Assembly: GCF_015711015.1 (NCBI RefSeq) | Contig: NZ_CP064653.1 | Span: 1,302,001 to 1,366,000, forward strand | Direction: 5' to 3' | Source of the DNA: Methylomonas sp. LL1 | GTDB taxonomy: Bacteria; Pseudomonadota; Gammaproteobacteria; Methylococcales; Methylomonadaceae | Length of the DNA stretch: 64,000 nucleotides | Shown: positions 1 through 7,883 of the stretch, piece after piece | Numbering within the stretch: the first letter of the stretch is position 1 | How the letters are laid out: every line of letters begins with the position of its first letter | Notes under the pieces: generated by a model | The model's input: only the letters and a program-made list of their open reading frames with translations | Databases searched by the model: none | Told to the model about the DNA's origin: nothing | Program-made: the position numbers and the translations under genes

Positions 1-1337
1 GGCGAGGAAAACACCTGCCATAAGGCTCTGATGTCGTTGCGGGTAGTGGTTTCGTCCAGCGAAATTCCGATATGATCGGCATCGATAATCCGCAAATTGA
101 TGCCGGCCTCTTCCGCCCTAGCCGCTACCCGCCTGGCCCGATTCGGCATCCTGACCAGCAAGGTGTCAAAATAGCAGTGGCCGAGCACCTCATGGCCGTA
201 ATGACTAATGCCGGCCGCCAGAATCCGCGCATAGCGATGAACCCGCCCGGCGATCATGCGCAAGCCGTCGGCGCCGTGATATACCGCGTAAAAACCGGCG
301 ATCACCGCCAACAATACCTGCGAGGTGCAAATATTACTGGTAGCCTTGTCGCGGCGAATATGTTGTTCGCGGGTTTGCAGGGCCATCCGTAGCGCGGCCT
401 GGCCGTGGCTATCTTTCGATACGCCGATCAACCTGCCCGGCATGGCCCGGACGAAAGCCTCGCGAGTAGCGAAAAACGCCGCATGCGGGCCGCCGTAGCC
501 CATCGGCACGCCGAAACGCTGGGCGCTGCCTATCGCAATATCGGCGTCGAAAGCCGCCGGCGGTTTCAACAATACCAGACTCAACAGATCGGCGGCCACC
601 GTCACCAGCGCCTGTTTACGATGGGCGCTAGCGACCGTAGCGGTCAAATCACGAATTTCGCCTTGAGAGCCCGGATATTGCAGAATCAAACCAAAAAAAT
701 CGTATTGCTCCAGCCCGGCATACGGATTAATTTCCAATACCCGATAGCCCAGCGAAGCCGCGCGGGTTTTCACCACCGCGATCGTCTGCGGATGGCAATC
801 CTGATCTATCAACACGGTATTCGAGCTGCTTTTGGCCAGCCTACGCGACATGGTCATCGCTTCCGCGGCAGCGGTGGCTTCGTCCAACAACGAGGCATTG
901 GCCAGTTCCATGCCGGTTAGATCGATGATCATTTGCTGGAAATTCAACAAGGCTTCCAGCCGGCCTTGGCTGACTTCGGCCTGATACGGGGTATAAGCGG
1001 TGTACCAGCCAGGATTTTCCAGCACATTGCGTTTGATTACCGCCGGCATGATGGTGTCGTAATAGCCCATGCCTATCATGGATACCAGTACCTTGTTGCG
1101 TTCGCGCATATTGCGCAGGTATTTGATCACCGCCCGTTCGCTGATGGTTTCGGTCAGTTTCAGCGGTTCGTGATTCAAGATATTGGCCGGGATGACTTTT
1201 TCGACTAAATCCTCCAGCTGGCTCAACCCCAACTCGGCCAACATGGCCTGAATTTGCCGCGGATCGGGACCGATATGGCGCGGAATAAAACTGCCGCGCA
1301 TTTCCAATTGTTCAAGACGGGGACGATTCGAGGCCAT
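1..1337 (-). CDS. gcvP: Glycine dehydrogenase (decarboxylating), P protein, N-terminal part
   Basis: This is the pyridoxal-phosphate P protein of the glycine cleavage system, which decarboxylates glycine and passes the aminomethyl group to the lipoyl H protein. The reading frame is open on the minus strand from the ATG at 1337 to the window edge, about 445 of the usual ~950 residues. It reads like the single-chain proteobacterial GcvP: the starting region contains FIPRHIGPD, followed by NPGWYTAYTPYQAEVSQGR, SLLDEATAAAEAM, FGSAQRFGVPMGYG-like and TREQHIRRDKATSNICTSQ segments typical of the family. The ATG lies 5 bases after the gcvT stop, so the two genes are co-transcribed. No gcvH lies between gcvT and gcvP, unlike the common gcvTHP order. 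The PLP lysine lies in the C-terminal half, outside the window. Confidence 0.96.
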   Translation of the reverse strand, partial: MASNRPRLEQLEMRGSFIPRHIGPDPRQIQAMLAELGLSQLEDLVEKVIPANILNHEPLKLTETISERAVIKYLRNMRERNKVLVSMIGMGYYDTIMPAVIKRNVLENPGWYTAYTPYQAEVSQGRLEALLNFQQMIIDLTGMELANASLLDEATAAAEAMTMSRRLAKSSSNTVLIDQDCHPQTIAVVKTRAASLGYRVLEINPYAGLEQYDFFGLILQYPGSQGEIRDLTATVASAHRKQALVTVAADLLSLVLLKPPAAFDADIAIGSAQRFGVPMGYGGPHAAFFATREAFVRAMPGRLIGVSKDSHGQAALRMALQTREQHIRRDKATSNICTSQVLLAVIAGFYAVYHGADGLRMIAGRVHRYARILAAGISHYGHEVLGHCYFDTLLVRMPNRARRVAARAEEAGINLRIIDADHIGISLDETTTRNDIRALWQVFSS

Positions 1338-1342
1338 GGCAA

Positions 1343-2431
1343 TTACCTGCGGTAACGATGAGGGACGAAGGGTAAATGACTGACGCCGAGTGTAATCCGC
1401 TGGTCGCGAACGGTCGCGGATAACTCGGCGCCGATCCCGGCAAATTCGCGCTGGACCAAGGCCATGGCCACCGGCCGGTTCAAACTGGGGGAAAAACCGC
1501 CGCTGGTGACATAGCCGACCGGATTATTGTGGGCATCGCAGATAGTGCAGCCTTCCCTGACCGGAATTCTGCCGTTGACCAGCAATCCGACTCGAACGAG
1601 TCCTGGGCCTTGCCGTAATTGCGGTAAAATTTTATCGGCACCGGGAAAATCGGCATGGCCGGTTTTAAACAGCCATTGCAAGCCGGCTTCGCCGGGCGTG
1701 ATGGATTCGTTCAGTTCATGGCCGTACAAACAAAGTCCGGCTTCCAGTCGTAAGGTATCGCGCGCGCCCAGACCAATCGGTTCCACGCCCTGCTCCGCCA
1801 ATAACCAGCGCGCGACTTGCTCGACATCGGATTGCGCCACGGAAAGCTCGAATCCGTCTTCGCCGGTATAGCCGCTACGGCTCACACTACAGGCAACGCC
1901 ATTCATGGTTGACGAGCAAGCCTGCATGAAGCGTAAACCGGGCGCATCGGCACAGAATTTTGCCATCACCGCCGCTGATCCCGGCCCCTGCAATGCAAGT
2001 AACGCCTGATCGGCAAGCTCTTCAAACCGGCATTCGGCCGATAGTTGCTGCCTAAGATAGGCAAAATCCTTATCCTTGCAACCGGCATTGGCGATGATGC
2101 CGACCCCGGCATCGAGGCGGGTAACGATAATATCGTCGATGACACCGCCTTCCGGATTGGTCAAAACCGTGTATTTTTGGGCGCCGACCGCCAGATCGAG
2201 AATGCCGCCGGGAGTCAGCCTTTCCAGTTCGGCCGCAGCCTTATCGCCCAAAATCCGGCACTGTCCCATGTGGGAAATATCGAAAAACCCGGCCTGGGCG
2301 CGGCAATGCAGATGCTCGTGAATGATGCCTTTTGGATAGTGTACCGGCATGGCGTAACCGGCGAAGGCGGTCATTTTGGCGCCGAGTTGGAGATGTAAAT
2401 CATGCAAGGCTGTTTGTTTCAGTTCCGACAC
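1343..2431 (-). CDS. gcvT: Aminomethyltransferase, glycine cleavage T protein
   Basis: GcvT transfers the methylene group from the lipoyl-bound aminomethyl intermediate to tetrahydrofolate and releases ammonia. The protein is 362 residues, normal for the family. It shows the N-terminal FAGYAMPVHYPKGI and FDISHMGQ segments, the central SRSGYTGEDGFEL motif, and the GLGARDTLRLEAG and LYGHELNE segments that line the folate pocket. The start is a GTG at 2431 with a GGAG Shine-Dalgarno 7 bases upstream. It sits 35 bases after a c-di-GMP protein gene and just before gcvP, forming the distal part of a minus-strand operon with mfnB and DUF447. Family assignment is secure. Confidence 0.97.
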   Translation of the reverse strand: MSELKQTALHDLHLQLGAKMTAFAGYAMPVHYPKGIIHEHLHCRAQAGFFDISHMGQCRILGDKAAAELERLTPGGILDLAVGAQKYTVLTNPEGGVIDDIIVTRLDAGVGIIANAGCKDKDFAYLRQQLSAECRFEELADQALLALQGPGSAAVMAKFCADAPGLRFMQACSSTMNGVACSVSRSGYTGEDGFELSVAQSDVEQVARWLLAEQGVEPIGLGARDTLRLEAGLCLYGHELNESITPGEAGLQWLFKTGHADFPGADKILPQLRQGPGLVRVGLLVNGRIPVREGCTICDAHNNPVGYVTSGGFSPSLNRPVAMALVQREFAGIGAELSATVRDQRITLGVSHLPFVPHRYRR

Positions 2432-2466
2432 GGCTTATCTCCGGCAAAGTGGTTAGCGGTGAGTCA

Positions 2467-5004
2467 TCAGAGAGTATCAAGCTGGCTTAGCAATGCATCG
2501 AATTCGTCGGCCGGCACCGGTCTTGAAAACAAATAACCTTGGCCGAAATCGCAGCCGGCATTGATCAACAAATCGAATTGTTCGGCGGTTTCTATCCCCT
2601 CCGCGACCACTTTAATCCCCAGTTTATGCGCCATCACGATAATCGCTTCGCATAATGCCATATCGCTGGATTCGGCGCTTAAATGGCGGACGAAGGCCTG
2701 ATCGATTTTCAAGTAATCGATATCGAACTTTTTCAGATAAGCCAGCGACGAATACCCGGTACCGAAATCATCCAACGCGACTTGCATGCCGGCATTGCGG
2801 AACGTCAGCAGTTGCTCGTTGATCAGACTCCCGGCTTCCAGCAACAAGCCCTCGGTAATTTCGATGACGATACTCTGCCCCGGCAAATCGAACTGCCGCA
2901 ATTGCCTGGGCCAATGTTCCCGGTCGTAACGTTCGTTGCGAAATTGTACCGGGGATTTGTTGATGCTGACTTGAAATTGCGGGTGATACTGTTGGCGCCA
3001 AAGTTTGACTTGTTGCGCGGCCGTATTGAATACCCACTCGCCGATATCGACGATCATGCCGGTTTCTTCCGCCAACGGAATGAATTCGGCCGGACTGATC
3101 ATGCCCAAATCAGGGTGCCGCCAGCGCAGCAAGGCTTCGGCCTTGCAGATCTTGCCCGACGGAAATTCCACGATAGGCTGGTAATACACCATAAACTGCT
3201 GCTTTGCCAGCGCACCATGTAGTTCGTTCAGCAAACGCATCCGGTTTTGGGCGATCCGCTGCATTTCCGGGGTGAAAAAACTGTAACGATCACGCCCCTG
3301 CTTCTTGGCCTCGAACATGGCCTGATCGGCTTTTTTCAATAATTCCGCGCTTTTGTCGGCATCGTCCGGATAAAAAGCGATGCCGATACTGGCCGACAAA
3401 TAAACGGTTTCGTCGCCGAGGTCAAAAGGTCGGGCCAAACTTTGCAGAATGGCTTGGGCTATCGCGTCGACACCAGGATGGTTTTCCAGGTCGCCGATGA
3501 TCACGGTGAATTCATCGCCGCCCAGACGGGCCGGGCTAGGCTGACTGTCGCCAACAGCCTCCCGCAAACGCTTACCAGCCTCTCTGAGCAATATATCACC
3601 GCTAACATGCCCGAGGGCGTCGTTGACATCCTTAAACCTGTCCAGATCGATAAACAGCAAAGCCAAGCGCTGGTCCAGTTTTCGGGCCTGGTTCATTGCC
3701 TGCGCCAATTTATCCAGAAACTGGTTGCGGTTGGGCAGTTCGGTCAATGGATCAAGGTAGGATTGCCGCCAAATCAACTGCATGGTTTCGACCCGCTCGG
3801 TAATATCCTGTAACAGAATGACCTGCTGGCTGGCGAATGCATCGCCGAGAAAGGCGATATTGATCAATATCGTGTGTTTGCGGCCATCCTTGCCGCACAC
3901 ATCCAACTCCATCGGCGCCAGGGAGAGTTTGTTTTGTCCGACACGCTGCAAATGCCGGCGCCAATGAGATAGGCAAGCTTGGCGGTACTCCGGGTCGGGG
4001 AAGGCTTTTAACCACCAATCGGACCAGTTCGGCAAATCGGCCATGGTAAAGCCGAAGGTATTGATAAAGGCTGGGTTCAAAAAACTGATGCGCTGTTGGT
4101 CATCGTACAGTAGATAGGCTATCGGCGACTCGTTAATAATCGCTTGAAACTTGGCCTCGCTCGCCCGCAAGGCTCGATTAACCTGATAGAGCCGTTGATA
4201 GGGAAGCTCGACGCTGTTGATGAACACCGAGCGGTAAATCATTCCGTAGGCAATGACTTTATAGATGTGCCCGAGTAGGTTGTATATATCGGCGACATCG
4301 GCATACAGGGTAAAAAATACCTCGCTCATCGCCATCGTCGCCGAAGCGCCGAACAAACAGACCCCGTCGTAAACCTTGGGATCGCGTGTTTTCCGGAACA
4401 GGCGGACGGGCATCACGGCATAAGCCGTAAACAGCAGATATTCGGCGTTTTTCTTGAAAGGTGTCAGGCCCCGCCCTTCCAGGAAGGTTCGCGGAAGCCA
4501 GTTCTGATGCCATAACACAATCCAGTTGATTAGTCCCACCACGACCAGAACGCTGATCAACATCCACCAACGGCTTTGCCGTTTTGTTAACAATCGATCC
4601 GGCAAAAAGGCGACGCTGAACAGGGCCAGCGCGGCAAGAGCGCGGGCCGCCAACCAAAAATCGATGGCCTTTTCCGGCCCGCTGGCGGTAACCCAATCCG
4701 GCATGCCGGCGTAGGACAGGGTGTGCATAAAATCGAGTAGCGCCACACCCAGAAAACAACAGGCCAGCAACATCAAATTGCCGGAGCCTTCCTTTTGATA
4801 GACACTCCAGCCGACCGCAAACACCAGCGCCGAAATGACGATGGCGCCAACTTCCATCGCGGTGTGCAAGGGCAGGTAATTTAGCAAGCCTTGCCAGCCA
4901 TGGAGCGACGGTGACAATGCGCTGCCTAGCTGTAACAAAAACAACAACAGCAGCAACTTGATAACCGAACTTAAGCCTATGCCGCCAGTCTGGTAACGGA
5001 ACAT
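2467..5004 (-). CDS. Membrane MASE3-PAS-GGDEF-EAL c-di-GMP protein
   Basis: This protein probably makes and/or breaks c-di-GMP in response to a membrane signal. Residues ~10-245 are a multi-helix membrane domain resembling MASE3 (HTAMEVGAIVISALVF, LLDFMHTLSYAGMPD, WLAARALAAL segments). A PAS domain follows (~285-405), then GGDEF (~410-570, intact GGDEF) and EAL (~585-835, EALLRW and DDFGTGYSS motifs intact). The RxxD inhibitory site that normally precedes GGDEF by five residues is replaced by DSQP, so product feedback at that site is probably absent. The start is taken as the ATG at 5004; a TTG at 5010 is possible and neither has a strong Shine-Dalgarno. The gene begins about 10 bases after the mfnB stop and is followed by gcvT, placing a signalling enzyme inside a C1-metabolism operon. 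Confidence 0.9.
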   Translation of the reverse strand: MFRYQTGGIGLSSVIKLLLLLFLLQLGSALSPSLHGWQGLLNYLPLHTAMEVGAIVISALVFAVGWSVYQKEGSGNLMLLACCFLGVALLDFMHTLSYAGMPDWVTASGPEKAIDFWLAARALAALALFSVAFLPDRLLTKRQSRWWMLISVLVVVGLINWIVLWHQNWLPRTFLEGRGLTPFKKNAEYLLFTAYAVMPVRLFRKTRDPKVYDGVCLFGASATMAMSEVFFTLYADVADIYNLLGHIYKVIAYGMIYRSVFINSVELPYQRLYQVNRALRASEAKFQAIINESPIAYLLYDDQQRISFLNPAFINTFGFTMADLPNWSDWWLKAFPDPEYRQACLSHWRRHLQRVGQNKLSLAPMELDVCGKDGRKHTILINIAFLGDAFASQQVILLQDITERVETMQLIWRQSYLDPLTELPNRNQFLDKLAQAMNQARKLDQRLALLFIDLDRFKDVNDALGHVSGDILLREAGKRLREAVGDSQPSPARLGGDEFTVIIGDLENHPGVDAIAQAILQSLARPFDLGDETVYLSASIGIAFYPDDADKSAELLKKADQAMFEAKKQGRDRYSFFTPEMQRIAQNRMRLLNELHGALAKQQFMVYYQPIVEFPSGKICKAEALLRWRHPDLGMISPAEFIPLAEETGMIVDIGEWVFNTAAQQVKLWRQQYHPQFQVSINKSPVQFRNERYDREHWPRQLRQFDLPGQSIVIEITEGLLLEAGSLINEQLLTFRNAGMQVALDDFGTGYSSLAYLKKFDIDYLKIDQAFVRHLSAESSDMALCEAIIVMAHKLGIKVVAEGIETAEQFDLLINAGCDFGQGYLFSRPVPADEFDALLSQLDTL

Positions 5005-5014
5005 GGCCAATCGC

Positions 5015-5752
5015 TTATGGGCAAGTCAGTGGCTCGGCGATAGCGGCTAGGCTATTGCCTTGATCATAGGCTTTAACGCCGCCCAGTAACCGTCTGATTC
5101 GGCTGAGCTGGCCAACATCCAGCCGCGAGGTACGGCAATGTTGTTGGCATAATGCGCCGCGAAACCCCAAATAATCCGGCCCAAGCGGCAGCAACCCCCC
5201 GATGTCGTCCTGTCTCAGCGATCCGGCCAAGCCGGCCAACAAGCCGAGGGATTTAGCCATCCGGACAAATTCCTCCAGTTGCTTTACGTTCATCAATTGC
5301 ATTAAAGATCCTTTTTGTTTGTCCATGGTATCGAGCATTACGCCGCGAAAACCGGCTTGATCCAGCGCCTCGATAATCGTCAAGTCCGGCAGGGTATCGG
5401 CAAACAACACCGCGATCAAGGCATGCCTCCGCGCCGCCAATTCGGCTAACCCGGCGATGCAACCCGGCCAATCGCCGCCCGGAAAAAAGCCGATCTTGAC
5501 GTAATCGACCCCGGTGGCCGCCATGGCCTCGGCGGCCTGAAACACCAAATCGGGCTGCATCGGTAAATCGCCTATCGTGGCGCTGATCACGCTGTCCGGA
5601 TTAAGGCCGGCTACGATCTCGGACACTTGTTTTACCTCCAAGGCTCCCAAGGCACCTTGCGCAGGTTGTTTCAGATCGATCACATCCACCTTAAACGACT
5701 CGACCAACAAGGCTTCTTCCAGGCTATTGACGCTGGCTAACATTTTACTCAT
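5015..5752 (-). CDS. mfnB: (5-formylfuran-3-yl)methyl phosphate synthase (MfnB family)
   Basis: MfnB condenses two molecules of glyceraldehyde 3-phosphate into the furan phosphate precursor of methanofuran. In methylotrophs the homologue belongs to the tetrahydromethanopterin-linked formaldehyde oxidation gene set. The 245-residue protein has the TIM-barrel family motifs: DVIDLKQPAQGALGA near the N terminus, where K28 aligns with the Schiff-base lysine K27 of the archaeal enzyme; SATIGDLP; VKIGFF; and GVMLDTMDKQKGSL with K145. The ATG at 5752 overlaps the DUF447 stop as ATGA, which fixes this start over an in-frame upstream option at 5800. Co-transcription with DUF447 is clear. This gene is the best single indicator that the host is a methylotroph. 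Confidence 0.93.
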   Translation of the reverse strand: MSKMLASVNSLEEALLVESFKVDVIDLKQPAQGALGALEVKQVSEIVAGLNPDSVISATIGDLPMQPDLVFQAAEAMAATGVDYVKIGFFPGGDWPGCIAGLAELAARRHALIAVLFADTLPDLTIIEALDQAGFRGVMLDTMDKQKGSLMQLMNVKQLEEFVRMAKSLGLLAGLAGSLRQDDIGGLLPLGPDYLGFRGALCQQHCRTSRLDVGQLSRIRRLLGGVKAYDQGNSLAAIAEPLTCP

Positions 5753-6315
5753 AACAATCTGATTCCCGGACGCCGTTGTTCGATAACCTCCATCAACCAA
5801 GCCCAGGCTTCAAGCTCCCTGTCGCCGGCGCACTTATTCAGGCCGATACCGAGATAATCCAGTTCGGATTGAATCTTGTCCCAGGGCAATCTATCCAGAC
5901 GGCTGATTAAAATCGCCGCTTCCAGTACCGCGAACTGAGCGCGGTTAAAACCTTGAAACGGGCTATGATTAACCGTATGCACGGCCTTGCAAATCAATCT
6001 GGGCCTCAGCTCGTCGTCTTCCACACACTGCAGCTTCAGCTCGGTATGCGCCAAACTGGCGGCCAGATAAAAACCCTTGATCCGCTCGGCCGATTTTAAA
6101 GCCCAGTCGCGCCGTCCGGTCAGACAACCGGCGAATATTCGCACATCGTCACAACAATTGACGACAGCGGCACCGGTTTCCAGTAAATTGTTTAAGGTAG
6201 TGGAAGGCTTGAATGGCAAAATGCTAAAGTCCACGCCATCGACATGCACGCCCATCGGCGCAATATGGACGATGCCGGCCGCGCTGAGAGTGGTTACTAT
6301 GGTTTCTTGTATCAT
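5749..6315 (-). CDS. DUF447 family protein (H4MPT-associated, flavin-reductase-like split barrel)
   Basis: A 188-residue protein of the DUF447 family, found in archaea and in methylotrophic bacteria beside tetrahydromethanopterin and methanofuran genes. Visible features are the N-terminal IQETIVTT and IAPMGVH strands, FKPSTTLNNL, AAVVNCCDDVRIFAG, and a C-terminal helical part. The family resembles flavin-binding split-barrel proteins, but its reaction is not established here. The start is taken as ATG 6315; a TTG at 6330 would add five residues. The stop overlaps the mfnB start by four bases. It is the first gene of the minus-strand operon and faces the divergent two-receiver gene across about 60 bases, which must hold both promoters. 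Confidence 0.85.
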   Translation of the reverse strand: MIQETIVTTLSAAGIVHIAPMGVHVDGVDFSILPFKPSTTLNNLLETGAAVVNCCDDVRIFAGCLTGRRDWALKSAERIKGFYLAASLAHTELKLQCVEDDELRPRLICKAVHTVNHSPFQGFNRAQFAVLEAAILISRLDRLPWDKIQSELDYLGIGLNKCAGDRELEAWAWLMEVIEQRRPGIRLL

Positions 6316-6375
6316 TGTTAAAAAGGTCAATCCCTATTGTTCATCTTCTATCAATATCTACCAGAATAACATCAC

Positions 6376-7182
6376 ATGCACTCCGTAAACATCCACGATT
6401 TGGCTATTCTGTTGATCGAGCCGTCCATCACTCAACTGAAAGTCATCATGCAACACTTGCATAGCGAAGGCATCACCCATATCGAAGGTGTTGCCAGCGG
6501 CAGTGAAGCCTTGGCCTCCTTGCGCACCCATCGTCCGGATCTGATCATCAGCAGCCTGTATTTGCCGGATATGACGGCTGTCGAACTGCTGGAACAAATC
6601 AAACATGACGAGACCCTAAGCCAGATTCCCTTCATGCTGGTTTCCAGCGAATCCAGTTTCCGGATACTCGATGCGGTCCGCCAGGCCGGCGTGGTGGCTA
6701 TTCTACCCAAACCCTATGCGCATAAGGACTTGAAAAACGCCTTGCGGGCGACCATAGAATTCATCGATCCGCAAGAAATCGATCTGGCTCATTACGATGT
6801 CGAGAATATCAGAGTGCTGGTGGTCGACGATAGCGTTTTGGCCCGAAAGCATATTTGCCGGGTATTGAACAACATGGGTATCGTCAAGATTACCCAGGCG
6901 GCCGACGGCAAGCAGGGCGCGGAGATTTTTGTCCAATCCCAGGACGAATTCGACCTGATCGTCACCGACTTGAATATGCCGGTAATGGACGGCCAAGCCT
7001 TGATCCAATACATCCGGCGGGATTTGGGCAACGCCATCATCCCGATTCTGATGGTCACCAGCGAAGACAATCAAACCCGACTCAGCAATGTCTACAAGGC
7101 CGGCGTGTCCGGCATTTGCGACAAACCGTTCGACCCGCAGACCGTGAAGGAAATGTTGTTTCGGGTGCTGGACGACGATTGA
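6376..7182 (+). CDS. Two-receiver response regulator (degenerate REC plus active REC)
   Basis: A 268-residue protein made of two receiver domains and no output domain. The first (~10-130) is degenerate: the acidic pair is IEPS instead of DD, and the phospho-acceptor position reads LIISSLYLPDM, with serine where aspartate is expected. The second (~142-265) is canonical: VLVVDDS, LIVTDLNMPVMDG, LMVTSED and CDKPF carry the acidic pair, phospho-aspartate, threonine and lysine. Such proteins usually relay phosphate or act as scaffolds for a kinase or chemosensory system. It diverges from the DUF447-mfnB operon and converges with the NUDIX gene. No cognate kinase is adjacent, so its partner is unknown. 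Confidence 0.88.
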   Translation: MHSVNIHDLAILLIEPSITQLKVIMQHLHSEGITHIEGVASGSEALASLRTHRPDLIISSLYLPDMTAVELLEQIKHDETLSQIPFMLVSSESSFRILDAVRQAGVVAILPKPYAHKDLKNALRATIEFIDPQEIDLAHYDVENIRVLVVDDSVLARKHICRVLNNMGIVKITQAADGKQGAEIFVQSQDEFDLIVTDLNMPVMDGQALIQYIRRDLGNAIIPILMVTSEDNQTRLSNVYKAGVSGICDKPFDPQTVKEMLFRVLDDD

Positions 7183-7263
7183 TTTAGCCAAACGCCGTCA
7201 TCGTTTTGGATTTTGCTTTTTGAATCTCTCCGCCCCAACCGAAAAATGTGCGGGCTAAAAGAC

Positions 7264-7704
7264 TCACTCAAGCCGTAGCGGCGTGACTTTACCGGTGGAG
7301 AGGTAATGCCGGTAATCGGCCAACACCTGGGCATGATCGAAAGCCAGTTGTTCCGGCAAGTTATCAAAACTAAATAAGCCGCAGTTTTTGGCGTCGTCGG
7401 CGGCCAACGGCGTACCGTGGGCTTGTCCGACATAGACGGCCGTAACCGTGTGATTGCGTGGGTCGCGCTTGGGGTTGGAGTATAGCCCGAGCAAGGCGGT
7501 CAGCGTAACTTCCAGCCCGGTTTCTTCCTTGGCTTCGCGTACCGCCGCATGCTCCACGGTTTCACCGACATCGACAAAGCCGCCGGGCACTGCCCAGCCA
7601 TAGGGCGGAAACGCGCGCTCGATCAACACAAACGGCCGTTGCGGATGGTCGATCAATTCGATCAAAATATCGGCGGCGAGTAGCGGTGTAACGGGTTTGG
7701 CCAT
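7264..7704 (-). CDS. NUDIX hydrolase (ADP-ribose pyrophosphatase type)
   Basis: A 146-residue hydrolase expected to cleave a nucleoside-diphosphate-linked substrate, possibly ADP-ribose. The NUDIX box is complete: [21 protein letters not shown] followed by TG, matching GX5EX7REUXEEXGU. The [14 protein letters not shown] lead-in and YSNPKRDPR segment are typical of the ADP-ribose/NADH pyrophosphatase branch. The start is the ATG at 7704; the frame stays open upstream to 7968, but that stretch overlaps the neighbouring GGDEF-EAL gene and carries no NUDIX features. It lies 180 bases downstream of that gene, so it may have its own promoter. The true substrate cannot be read from sequence. Confidence 0.93.
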   Translation of the reverse strand: MAKPVTPLLAADILIELIDHPQRPFVLIERAFPPYGWAVPGGFVDVGETVEHAAVREAKEETGLEVTLTALLGLYSNPKRDPRNHTVTAVYVGQAHGTPLAADDAKNCGLFSFDNLPEQLAFDHAQVLADYRHYLSTGKVTPLRLE

Positions 7705-7883
7705 GCTGTGTCTCGAGAAAATGACTAAAGCGGCTGATTTTAGAAGGTTGTCCGAATTTACACCAGTAATGGGTCGGGTATTTGTAATTTTTCCTGCCGT
7801 AGGGCCGAATTCATTCGACCAGAAATAGCGGCAAGGAGACCCAAGAGCACAAGTCAAGCCGATCAACCTGCTTGGTTTAAATT

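Noticed and set aside
72-1208. Three plus-strand open frames (72-392, 405-920, 933-1208)
   Set aside because: They lie antisense to gcvP, whose minus-strand translation matches a conserved family over the whole stretch.
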